Assembly (NCBI GenBank): GCA_021628825.1
Contig: JAJXRY010000001.1
Span: 310,001 to 374,000 of the forward strand
DNA length: 64,000 nt
Reading direction: 5' to 3'
Source of the DNA: Lachnospiraceae bacterium
GTDB taxonomy: Bacteria > Bacillota > Clostridia > Lachnospirales > Lachnospiraceae
Part shown: one piece after another, positions 54,608-64,000 of the stretch
Position numbering within the stretch: the first letter of the stretch is position 1
Layout of the letters: each line of letters begins with the position of its first letter
Position numbers and translations under genes: made by a program
The notes under the pieces: generated by a model
What the model saw: only the letters and a program-made list of their open reading frames with translations
Told to the model about the DNA's origin: nothing
Database searches by the model: none

Positions 54608-55972
54608 ATGATTAACTTACGCGAAGTAGTAGAAACGAATGAAATGATCGACAAGGAGAATCTTGACGTCCGTACCATTACGCTGGGTATCAGTCTGTTA
54701 GACTGCATTGATTCAGATTTGCAGCGTTTAAATGACAGGATTTATCATAAGATTTATGATGCTGCCAGGGATCTGGTAAGAACCGGTGAAGAAATTTCCA
54801 AGGAATTTGGAATTCCTATTGTGAACAAACGTATTTCAGTGACACCGATTGGTCTGATCGGCGGGGCAGCATGCAAAACAAAAGAAGATTTTGTGGAGAT
54901 TGCAAAGACCTTAGATCGTGTGGCCAAGGATGTCGGAGTGAACTTTATCGGAGGATATTCGGCATTGGTTGCAAAGGGAATGACGCCGGCGGAGGAGCTT
55001 TTGATCCGCTCCATTCCGATGGCTCTGTCCCAGACAGAACGAATCATGTCATCCGTAAACCTGGGTTCTACCAAAACCGGTATCAATATGGATGCGGTGA
55101 AGCTGATGGGAGAAGTAATCAAGGAAACGGCTGTCTTAACAAAGGACAAGGATTCTTTAGGGTGTACGAAGCTTGTCGTTCTCTGCAATGCACCGGATGA
55201 TAATCCGTTCATGGCAGGTGCATTTCACGGTGTGACCGAAGCAGACAAGATCATCAATGTCGGCGTCAGTGGTCCGGGTGTGGTAAAGACTGCCCTGACA
55301 AAGGTCCGTGGAAAGAACTTTGAGGTTCTGTGTGAAACAATTAAAAAGACGGCATTTAAGGTAACAAGAGTCGGGCAGCTTGTAGCACAGGAGGCCTCCA
55401 GACGTCTTAATGTTCCTTTCGGTATTGTCGATCTGTCTCTGGCACCGACTCCGGCAATCGGAGATTCCGTAGCAGATATTTTGTGTGAAATTGGATTAGA
55501 GCATGCCGGAGCACCGGGAACGACTGCGGCACTTGCGTTATTAAACGATCAGGTGAAAAAGGGCGGCGTTATGGCTTCCTCTTATGTCGGAGGATTGAGC
55601 GGCGCGTTTATTCCGGTCAGCGAAGATCAGGGAATGATCGATGCGGTAGATGCCGGTGCACTTACCATCGAAAAGTTAGAAGCCATGACCTGCGTATGCT
55701 CAGTTGGACTTGACATGATTGCCATTCCGGGAGATACCCCGAATACGACCATTTCCGGAATTATTGCAGATGAAATGGCAATCGGTATGATTAACCAGAA
55801 GACAACAGCAGTCCGTATCATTCCCGTGATCGGAAAGGGCGTTGGTGAGAACGTGGAGTTCGGAGGCCTATTGGGACACGCCCCGATTATGCCGGTAAAC
55901 GGCTTCTCCTGCGAAGCTTTTGTGAACCGTGGAGGACGGATTCCTGCACCGATTCACAGTTTTAAGAATTAA
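54608..55972 (+). CDS. PFL-family protein (UPF0210/DUF711)
   Basis: 454 aa, intact, cytosolic. Conserved stretches include VRTITLGISLLDC, GLIGGAACKTKEDFVEIA, GVNFIGGYSALVAKGMT, STKTGINMDAVKLMGE, VGVSGPGVVKTAL and GLLGHAPIMPVNGFSCEAFVNRGG with breaks. The fold is related to glycyl-radical enzymes (pyruvate formate-lyase-like barrel), but the C-terminal Gly-radical loop is not apparent; function is unknown. A hairpin GTAACTGT/ACAGTTAC (54536-54562) lies in the spacer after the ACT gene. Its ATG follows AAGGGAG. Confidence 0.93.
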   Translation: MINLREVVETNEMIDKENLDVRTITLGISLLDCIDSDLQRLNDRIYHKIYDAARDLVRTGEEISKEFGIPIVNKRISVTPIGLIGGAACKTKEDFVEIAKTLDRVAKDVGVNFIGGYSALVAKGMTPAEELLIRSIPMALSQTERIMSSVNLGSTKTGINMDAVKLMGEVIKETAVLTKDKDSLGCTKLVVLCNAPDDNPFMAGAFHGVTEADKIINVGVSGPGVVKTALTKVRGKNFEVLCETIKKTAFKVTRVGQLVAQEASRRLNVPFGIVDLSLAPTPAIGDSVADILCEIGLEHAGAPGTTAALALLNDQVKKGGVMASSYVGGLSGAFIPVSEDQGMIDAVDAGALTIEKLEAMTCVCSVGLDMIAIPGDTPNTTISGIIADEMAIGMINQKTTAVRIIPVIGKGVGENVEFGGLLGHAPIMPVNGFSCEAFVNRGGRIPAPIHSFKN

Positions 55973-56007
55973 AAATAACGTCCAAGTGGTTTAAGATAAT
56001 CTTAAGA

Positions 56008-56045
56008 ATCCCCGCATTGTCCTGCGGGGATAAATATGCTATAGT
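56008..56045 (+). promoter_or_regulatory. promoter of the transport locus with inverted repeat around the -35
   Basis: TTGTCC (56017-56022), 17 bp, TATAGT (56040-56045). The -35 hexamer is the loop of a perfect 9-bp inverted repeat ATCCCCGCA/TGCGGGGAT (56008-56016, 56023-56031). No T run follows, so an operator is more likely than a terminator. Confidence 0.65.
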
Positions 56046-56089
56046 CTGTATACAATATCGTTTGACTATACAAGATCATGAGGTGTGGA

Positions 56090-58361
56090 ATGAAATCAAA
56101 CAAAAAAAGTGGAAGACATTATTTGTTACAGTACTTATGCTTTTATCCTTAAGTCTGCTGGCTGGCTGTGGCAGTAAGAAGACAGAGGAAGCAGGTACCG
56201 AAAGACCGGAGTATATCTATGTGCCGGAATATTTTAATCTTGGAAGTTCGGATTATATCGGTTCTGCCATTAACTATGAAAACGAAGTTTTTTATTACAC
56301 GGAAGCATGGGATGATGAAACAGGAAAAAGCAGAACCGGCATTTCAAAATATAATTTCGAGAGCAGGAAACCCGAAATGATTTCCATTGACGTTGGAGAA
56401 GCTTCTGTTTCTGCCATGCAGATAACGCCGGATGGTAAGATTGCCCTGCTGATTTATGAATGGACCAATACAGAGGATGAAAATGGTGAGTATCAGGATG
56501 GATCAGGCAGCTATGCCCTCTGGTATATGGATCCGGAGAGTGGGGAGATTACCGGTCAGAAAGAACTTTCGGAAGAGAATGGTGTCGCAAAGGATGCTTA
56601 CCTTGGAAGCTTCTATATTGACGCACAGGGAAATAACTATCTCTTTAACAGCAATGAACCCTGTATTTATGTGCTTTCCGGTGATCTGCAAATGGTTGCA
56701 GCTATATCCTTGTCCGATTATATCAATCAGATGTTTGCATCAAAGGATGGAGAAAGTTATGTAACTCTTTATGGAAATACCGGTACGGAGATCCGTAAGA
56801 TTGACCTTACGAAAAAAAGGCTTTGTCTGATCCATTGAAGTTTGATAAGGAGCTGATGAACATCAATGGTTGTATGACAGGTATCAGCTGTGACTTTCTG
56901 GTAAATGATCAGAATACGGTTTATGCAGCCGATGTAGCGGCAGGAACCGTTACGAAGCTTTTTGACTGGCTGGATGCTGATGTGAACGGCAATAATGTGA
57001 ATTACTTCGGTGAACTGCCGGATGGAAGAATCTGGGTTATTACCTCTACCTATGACGGTAATAATAATGAAGCAGAGCTTTTGCTTCTGGAAAAGAAAAA
57101 ATCCTCAGAGGTTGCACAGAAGGAAGAAGTAACACTCGGAACACTGTGGCTTGATGATAATGTGAAGAGCGCCATAATTGACTTTAATAAGAGCAGCGAC
57201 AAGTACCATATTTCCGTGAAGACCTATGGACAGGATGACTGGGAGTCGGGGTTGACCCAGTTTAATGCCGATGTGGCATCGGGAAGCGGTCCTGACCTTG
57301 TAGATTTTTCCAATCTGAATTATACGCTCTATGCGGAAAAGGGCGTGTTTGAAGATCTGTACCCTTATATGGAAAAGAGCGGCTTAAAGAAGGAGAATTA
57401 CGTTGAGAACGTGCTGGAAGCCTATGAGATGGATGGAAAGTTATATGGATTCACAACGGAATTTTCAATCTATACCATCGTTGGTAAGCAATCTGTTTTA
57501 GGAGAACTTTCCGGATGGACACTTTCAGAAATGATGGACTTTATCGATCAGCATAAGGACAGCGAGGTATTTCCCTATGCTTCCCAGCAGTATATGCTGT
57601 ATCTTCTGGTATATAATAATATGGATGAGTTCATTGACTGGGAGAGTGGAAAGTGTTCCTTTGACGGTCCGGAATTTGCGAGAATTCTGGAATATACGAA
57701 GACCCTTCCGGAACAGTATAACGATGATGCCGGGGAAGAGGGAGAAGCAACCAAACTTCGGAATAATAAATTGCTTCTGCTGATGCAATCGGTAAGCTCC
57801 GTAGAGGAATGTCAGATGCTGGAAGGCATGATGGGGGAGAATCCGGTTTATGTAGGATATCCGAATAAGGACCGTGAAGGGAATCTGATCAGTGCGGTCG
57901 GCGGCTGTCTTGCTATTTCTTCCAAATCCGGGAATAAGGAAGCAGCGTGGGCGTTTTTACAGACACTGCTTACGGAAGACTATCAGAACAGTCTCGTGGA
58001 CGGCTTTGGATGGAGTGGATTCCCGATTTTGAAATCCGCACTGGAGCTTCAGTTTGAGAAGGATATGACACCGGAGTATTATACGGATGAAAATGGCGAA
58101 CAGGTGGAACAGCCGAAGACCACCTGGGGGCTATGGTAACGATTTTTGAAATGGATATTTATGCAGCTAAACAGGAAGACATTGATCAGGTGAGGGGCTT
58201 GATTGCTTCCGCAAAGAAAAAGGCAGAATAATGTAGATGAAGAACTGATTAACATTATTTCAGAGGAAACGGAGCCGTTCTTTAAGGGACAGAAATCTGC
58301 TTCCGATGTTTCGAATGTCATTCAGAACAGAATTCAGGTTTATGTCAATGAAAATCGCTAA
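56090..58361 (+). CDS. ABC transporter solute-binding lipoprotein with extra N-terminal domain, five frameshifts
   Basis: 754 aa corrected, nearly twice the usual family-1 length. Lipoprotein signal (LLSLSLLAGCGSKK), then about 300 residues with propeller-like blades (ISKYNFESRKPEMI, QITPDGKIALLIYEW, DAQGNNYLFNSNEP), then a sugar-type solute-binding domain (KSAIIDFNKSSDKYHISV, GSGPDLVDFSNLNY, YEMDGKLYGFTTEF, GGCLAISSKSGNKEAAWAFL). Runs: A7 56102-56108, A7 56812-56818 (five expected in each), G5 58126-58130, T5 58143-58147 and A5 58217-58221 (four expected in each). It precedes two permeases; the ligand is unknown. Confidence 0.9.
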
Positions 58362-59285
58362 GCATACAGGAAAAAGAGGAGAGAAAAATCCCTCCGCAAT
58401 CAGAGCAGGTAAAACCGGTAGTCATAAGAATCCGGGGAAGTGGATGGCCAATGGCTTTCTGCTTCCCAGTATTCTGGGAGTATTGCTGTTTTTTTGTTCT
58501 GCCCTTTTTTTATTGTGATTTACTATTCCGTTATTGACAATCCGATCAATGCGGAATTCGTAGGCTTTGACAATTTTAAAATGGTATTTGAGAACGCGGC
58601 GTTTCGTCAGGCGGCATTTAATACCATGACGTTTTCAGCGATTGCGATGCCGTTAGCGGTTGTGTTATCGCTCCTTCTAGCCATCCTGATGGAGAGTAAG
58701 ATTCCGTTTAAGAGCCAGTTCCGGACCTTTTTCTTAAGTCCGATGATGGTGCCGATTGCTTCGGTGGTACTGATCTGGCAGGTGTTGTTCCACTATAACG
58801 GAATGATGAATGAGATCATCGGCTGGTTTGGGAAGGACAAGATTGACTGGCTGAATTCCGATTATGCACAGGTGGTCATCATTGTATTGTTCCTTTGGAA
58901 AAATCTGGGCTATAACATGATCTTGTTTATGGCCGCATTGAGCAGTATTCCGAAGGATATCCTAGAGGTTGCCGTATTGGAGAGTGCAACGCCGATGCAG
59001 ATTTTCTGGCATATCAAGCTCCGGTATCTGTCCTCGACGATTTTGTTTGTAACAATTATGTCATTGATTAATTCTTTTAAGGTATTCCGGGAAATCTATC
59101 TGTTAAAGGGAGATTATCCTTATCCGACGATGTATATGCTCCAGCATTTTATGAACAATACGTTCAGTAAGCTGGATTATCAGAAAATGTCTGCGGCGGC
59201 CATTATGATGGCGGTTGTGATGGTTATTATCATCGGTATCCTTTTCCTTACCGAGAATTATTTTGGAAAGGATGTGGAAGGATGA
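58348..59285 (+). CDS. carbohydrate ABC transporter permease (MalF/UgpA type), one frameshift
   Basis: 311 aa corrected, about six helices, basic N-terminal tail, and the permease loop EVAVLESATPMQIFWHIKLR (EAA motif) that docks the ATPase. T7 at 58499-58505 (five expected) breaks the first helix. The start overlaps the end of the binding-protein gene by 14 bp; an alternative in-frame ATG is at 58342. It forms the channel with the next gene. No ATPase gene lies in the window; such importers often share a distant MsmK-like ATPase. Confidence 0.9.
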
Positions 59286-60239
59286 GCTTGGAACGAAAGG
59301 ATCCTGCGGAGCTTTGGAACCGCCGGGTGAAGCGCAGGAAGAAAATAAAAAATACCCGACTGATGATACGGATTCTGTTGGGAACGATGGTGGCAGGATG
59401 TTTTGCAGTACTGTTCCTGATGCCGATTGTCTTAACGATTACGAATTCGTTTATGTCCTCGTCAGAGATTGCCGCGAATTACGGACAGGTGTTTGCCACA
59501 ACGGATTCGGGCGGCAAGGTATTTATTTCATCGAAGGTAAATTTGAAATTTATTCCGGATATGGTATCGTTCAGCCAGTATGTGACGGTTCTGTTTAAAA
59601 GCCCGGATTATCTGCTGAAATTCTGGAATTCGGTCATTCTGGTTGTGCCGATTGTAGTCTTTCAGTTATTGGTAGCGGCAGGGGCATCGTTCGGATTTTC
59701 GAGATACCGGGGACGGATCAAGGAACTGATTTTTCTTTATTTATATTATTTTTAATGCTGATGCCGTATCAGGTAACGCTGGTTCCGAACTATCTGGTTT
59801 CGGACTGGCTGCATATTTTAGATACCAACTGGGCGATCTGGCTACCGGGAATTTTTCTCACCGTTTGCGGTATTTCTGCTGACGAAGTACATGCGGCGAA
59901 TCCCGGTTTCCGTGATGGAGGCGGCACAGATTGACGGTGCAGGCGAATGGCAGATTTTTACGAAGATCTGTATGCCGCTTTGTAAAGGGAGCGATGTGCT
60001 CCATCGCAATTTTGATTTTTTTATCGATTACTGGAATATGGTGGAACAGCCGCTGATCCTGTTGTCGGATTCCAATAAGCATCCGTTGTCCGTATTTTTT
60101 TATCGAAGATTAATTCGGGGAAATCGGACTTGCATTTGCTGTTGCAACAATTTACATGGTCCCGCCCATTCTGGTGTTCCTCTATGGAGAGGATTATCTG
60201 GTAGAGGGAATCACGTATCAGGGTGGAATCAAGGGATAG
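59282..60239 (+). CDS. carbohydrate ABC transporter permease (MalG/UgpE type), seven frameshifts
   Basis: 316 aa corrected. Six helices and the EAA loop VMEAAQIDGAGEWQIFTKI; overlaps the previous gene by four bases (ATGA). Run errors: T5 59730-59734, T5 59749-59753, T5 59852-59856 (four expected), A3 or G3 at 59984-59989, T7 60016-60022 and T7 60095-60101 (five expected), and G4 60117-60120 where five are needed. After repair the C-terminus is VEGITYQGGIKG, typical of this subfamily. Confidence 0.87.
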
Positions 60240-60260
60240 TGCTGGATGAGGAGAGAAACG

Positions 60261-62288
60261 ATGGAAGAGAAGAACACAACGAAAAAGAAGAGAATGGGTG
60301 AAGAACGCAGCAATTATATTCTTAACGATTATGTTGCTGCTGACGTTCTTTTCCAATACGATTATGAATTATTCCCTGCCGGAAGTGGCAACGCAGTATG
60401 TACAGACCGGAACGATCACGGCAAAGGTGCGTGGAACCGGCAAGGTGGAGGCTTCTGATCCGTATAATGTCATTGCAAAGGAGTCCCGTGTCATCACCAG
60501 TGTAGCGGTAAAGCAGGGGGATATCGTAGAAAAGGATCAGGTAATTTATTATCTGGAAGAATCCGAGAGCGATGAACTTACGAAGGCTGAACAGGAGCTG
60601 GAGGATCTGGAACTGAATTATATGAAGGGACTTTTCGGAGCGAATGTCTCTCCGGAGGTCATTACGAAGGTTGCAAATGGAAATATCGACAGCTTCAGCC
60701 AGTTACAGGCCAAGGTGACCGATATGCAGAACCGTTTGGAGGCTGCAAAGAAGCGGGTAGAGGAATGCCAGAAAAAAACGTGGATGATCTGACCTTGCAG
60801 AGCACGAAGGATACCAATAATGCCGGTGTGAGCACCAAGAATGAGGAATTGACGAAGGATCAGGCAACAACGGATTTGGCAGAAGCACAAAAAAAGATTT
60901 GAGAAATATAAAGCTGAAAAAATAGCAGAGATAAACGCAAGAATTACAAGCTTACAAGCAGAAATTAGTGACCTTACAACTTTGATATCATCAGGTGCAG
61001 CTAACGCAGGTGATGATTCATATGATAAAGTGGCAGGAGATCTGATAAAACAGAAAGAAGCATATGAAGGAACTGTTGATACAACTGTTGATACAACAGT
61101 AGGCACTGTTAATATAAAAAGTGTAAAAAAGAGATTTATTGCTCTTAATGAGAAGCTGGATAAAAAATTTAAAGATGGTGATTATGCTGGAGCAGCGGCG
61201 TGGGGACAAAGCGTTGATTGGGCTAAATTGAATTCAGAACAGCAAACGGCTTTACAGGATTATTTACCAGTATACTCTGACTATAAAGAAGTATGCGATG
61301 CACTAGAAGCTGTACAGGGCGTTGGTGGAAATAAAGTATTACTTGAACAGAAACAGGCAGAGCTAAGGAGTGCACAGCAGGCATTGGCAGATGCACAGGC
61401 AATAACAGTAGATTCGAATGGAGATGTGCAGGATGCGCAGAATCGTTTAAATCAGTCTACGAGAAATATTTTGGAGATTACGACTGCCAACAGTCAGACG
61501 AGCGTGGCATGGCAGAACCGTTTGGCTGATGCAAATGCGGCATTGAAGAATGCGCAGGCAGTCTATGACTTATTAAAGGAAGAACAGACCTCTCTTGCGG
61601 CAGACATCAATGCGGAACTGGATCTGTCCAAGACGAATAAGGATATTCAGAAAAAAAGAAAGAAGAGATAGAGAAGCTGAAGGAAAAGTCTATGGGTTCT
61701 GCAGTCAAAGCACCGGTGGCAGGAACAATTACTACGGTGAAATATGTGGCCGGTGAGACCACACAGCCGGAGGACGTCATGGCAGTAATCCAGCCTGAGG
61801 GCAAGGGCTTTACCCTTTCCATATCCGTAACGAATGAACAGGCAAAGAAGGTACAGATCGGCGATATGGCAGAGTTACAGAATTCCTGGTATTATGATGA
61901 TGCAAGGGTGATGCTGTCCGCGATTAAACCGGATCCGGATAACCCGGGAACCAATAAGCTGCTGGTATTTGATGTGAGTGGATCAACCATTCAGGCAGAC
62001 CAGTCCTTAAGTATTTCCGTAGGACAGCGTAGTCAGGAATATGAACTGGTGGTACCGAACAGCGCCATCCGTGAGGATAACGATGGTAAGTTTATTCTGA
62101 CGGTGGAATCCAAGAGCAGTCCGTTAGGAAACCGTTATATTGCAACCCGGGTCGGCGTGGAAGTATTGGCTTCGGATGATAATAATTCTGCAATTTCCGC
62201 CCCGCTTTATGGATGGGAATATGTTATTACGACATCCACGAAGCCGGTAGAAGCAGGAAAGCAGGTTCGTCTTGCGGATAACTCCTGA
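60261..62288 (+). CDS. HlyD/MacA-like membrane-fusion adaptor with long coiled coil, four frameshifts
   Basis: 673 aa corrected. A basic cytosolic start, one membrane helix (AAIIFLTIMLLLTFFSNT), a split lipoyl domain (VRGTGKVEASDPYNVIAK ... APVAGTITTVKYVAGE) and a coiled coil of over 300 residues between the halves (AEQELEDLELNY ... KEEIEKLKEK), then a beta-barrel end (AIREDNDGKFILTVESK). Runs: G3 60296-60298, A7 60772-60778, A7 60889-60895, A7 61651-61657. Bases about 60,896-61,430 are more AT-rich, with ATA, AGA and ACA codons unlike the flanks. In Gram-positives such adaptors work with MacB-type ABC transporters. Confidence 0.88.
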
Positions 62289-62346
62289 GGAGGAATGCGT
62301 TAAGAACCATAAGAAAATGCAGGGCAGTTGAGGAAAGGAATTTACA

Positions 62347-63451
62347 GTGGGAATAAGGCTTAAACGTTTTTTCTCCAATTTTACAATAAAGCAGATCGTG
62401 TTCAGCCTGATGGCGATGGTATCGTTGCTGTTGTTTCTTATTTTAACCATCTGGTCACACCATCTGACCGGTCAGTTGACAGACCAGCAGGCTGCACAGC
62501 GATGGGACAAGGACGGGAAAAGTGTTCAAGTAAGCTGCTATTTTACAGATCAGGTGAAGCTTACCGACATGGAGTTTATGGGGTTTTAAAAAGAAGCTTG
62601 AACAGATGTTGAAGGAGACACTTCCAGCCGATGAATATAGTGAAGAGAATGACAGACGTCTGGTGGTAGATGGCTATAGTGCCATGGGAAAGGTGACGGT
62701 TCTTAGTGAAAAGGGAAAGCTCACTGATGTCGATGCGATTGGAATCGGAGGAGATTATTTCCTGTTTCATCCGGTGAAGCTCCTTTCCGGAGGATATTTT
62801 ACCGGCGAGGATCTCATGCAGGACAGTATTATTCTGGATACGGAGGGTGCGTGGCAGCTGTTCGGATCCAATGATATTGTCGGGAAAAGTGTGATGATTG
62901 GCGGTGTGCCACATTATGTGGCAGGAGTCATTGAACGGGATGGCAGTAAATTTGCAAAGAGTGCCGGATTAAATAAGACGACGGTGTATCTGTCGGATGA
63001 TTCCCTGCAGGCTTATGGAACAACAGCGGGCATCAGCAATTATGAGGTTCTTGCCCCAAACCCGGTCAGGCATTTCGTCTACAATGCCGTGAAGGATCAG
63101 CTTGGCGTGGCAGAGGATGATATGGTCGTTGTGGAGAACACGACACGGTTCAAGGTGGAGTCGCTGATTCCGGTGATTCTGGAATTCGGCACACGATCCA
63201 TGCAGAATGCCGCAATCCGGTTTCCTTTCTGGGAGAATGTGGCGCGCGGTTATGAAGATGTGTGTGCATTGATTCTGATTTTTCGGTTTTTGTTTTTACT
63301 CATTCCGGGGACGATCCTGATTGTCTTTTTTGTTTGGAAATGGAGGCATCGGACGTTTACCTGGAAAGATTTGGGAAACCGTATCATAGATATAAGGGAT
63401 GGTCTTCGAAAGAAGAGCAGGCGGGAAAAGGAAAAATGGGAGAATTTCTGA
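62347..63451 (+). CDS. MacB-type core-domain membrane protein without FtsX permease domain, one frameshift
   Basis: 367 aa corrected. An N-terminal helix (IVFSLMAMVSLLLFLILTIW), an extracytoplasmic region resembling the MacB periplasmic core (DAIGIGGDYFLFHPVKLLSGG, DSIILDTEGAWQLFGSNDIVGK, VAGVIERDGSKF), and one C-terminal helix (LILIFRFLFLLIPGTILIVF) followed by a basic tail. The usual three further FtsX helices and ATPase partner are missing. T4 at 62584-62587 (three expected) breaks it. GTG start with GGAAAGGAA. It probably assembles with the preceding adaptor. Confidence 0.75.
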
Positions 63452-63476
63452 TTCCCGGAAGGAAAGGAGGACAATT

Positions 63477-64000
63477 ATGAAAAAGGTAATAGTATCGTTA
63501 CTGGCTGTGGCACTTGTGATTGGGTGTTTTGCCGGATGCGGAAAGAAAGAAAAGGGTGACCTGCAGCAACAGGCAGTTTCCAGGGATTATGTGTATAAGC
63601 AGGAGGTTATTACCTATAATGGAAGTGGTACAGCACCCGGCGGACTGATTCAGATCGGGGATAAGGTTTATGGTTACAGCTATGAATGGCGTGAGATGGA
63701 TGGGGCTGTAACGCCAAGAACCGATATCGAGGGCATCGGAAACGCTGAAAAAGAAGCGGAAGCAGAGGATGTCGATATGGCAACAGAAGAGACTGTGGCA
63801 GAACCGGAGCCCGGTACGGAGGAGGCAGCAGAGGACATTGCGGAAAGCTATTCATCCATGATTTTTTATGAAATTCTGGAGGACGGCACCTTTGGGGAAG
63901 GACATGAACTTCAGGGGGCACCGGATCAGTCCTTTAATTCATTTGCAGCAGATTCACAGGGGAATCTTTACTGTCTGCGCAACGTGTATGTATATGATGA
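63477..64000 (+). CDS. lipoprotein, cut by the window end
   Basis: Open from ATG 63477 (AAAGGAGG upstream) to the window edge, at least 174 codons. Lipoprotein signal with lipobox (GCFAGCGKKE), then a region with repeated acidic linker (EPEPGTEEAAEDIAES). Phrases such as QIGDKVYGYSYEWREMDG and AADSQGNLYCLRNVYVYD resemble the propeller-like N-terminal part of the binding protein at 56090, so a full-length relative of it is plausible. Immediately follows the MacB-like gene. Confidence 0.8.
   Translation, partial: MKKVIVSLLAVALVIGCFAGCGKKEKGDLQQQAVSRDYVYKQEVITYNGSGTAPGGLIQIGDKVYGYSYEWREMDGAVTPRTDIEGIGNAEKEAEAEDVDMATEETVAEPEPGTEEAAEDIAESYSSMIFYEILEDGTFGEGHELQGAPDQSFNSFAADSQGNLYCLRNVYVYD

Overview
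The window is about 45% GC bacterial chromosome. The 16S rRNA gene at 32836-34384, strong AGGAGG ribosome binding sites, TTGACA-17-TATAAT promoters, a GH25 lysozyme with cell-wall-binding repeats and a tRNA-Ala inside the rRNA operon all point to a Gram-positive clostridium. The 16S signature is typical of Lachnospiraceae (gut Clostridia). A cheV gene suggests a motile relative.

Layout: 1-4.3 kb holds gap, pgk and tpiA plus a YhhN-type membrane protein. 4.6-8.7 kb holds a GT2 glycosyltransferase, a DEAD-box helicase and a TPR membrane protein. 8.7-12.6 kb (minus strand) holds a BmrCD-like heterodimeric ABC exporter behind a leader peptide and terminator. 12.7-24.2 kb holds a CDF cation exporter, gpmI, a GH31 glycosidase, a convergent pair of lipid-linked-sugar mannosyltransferases, eno, a GH25 lysozyme and secG. 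24.2-32.4 kb holds a tandem hairpin repeat, rnr-smpB-ssrA, degV, a one-TM protein, a two-component system and a lipoprotein. 32.4-38 kb is an rRNA operon with the unusual order 16S-5S-tRNA-Ala-23S. 38-47.8 kb holds cheV, a sirtuin-like protein, a large acidic/Lys-rich membrane protein, hisH-hisF, ung, a TrmB regulator with lysA, tRNA-Leu, a ROK sugar kinase and a zinc-finger membrane protein. 47.8-56 kb holds polA, coaE, an FtsA-like ATPase, a WalJ-like MBL hydrolase and an ACT/PFL pair. 56-64 kb is a transport locus: an ABC sugar importer without its ATPase, an HlyD-like adaptor, a MacB-core-like protein and a lipoprotein cut by the window edge.

The dominant anomaly is technical-looking. About 65 frameshifts break roughly 29 genes, including gap, pgk, eno, gpmI, polA, coaE and lysA. 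Nearly all are over-long A or T runs (4 read as 5; 5 or 6 read as 7), and a tRNA anticodon loop carries the same extra base. I therefore annotate these genes at full length as intact genes with probable sequencing indels, and give the run positions. Protein lengths quoted for them are after correcting the runs.

Most original observations: (i) an intergenic hairpin repeat with covarying stems at two loci; (ii) 5S rRNA placed between 16S and tRNA-Ala; (iii) a leader-peptide/terminator attenuator for the ABC exporter; (iv) an 18-bp perfect inverted repeat over the promoter of a TrmB-type regulator coupled to lysA; (v) the mixed importer/adaptor locus at the right end.
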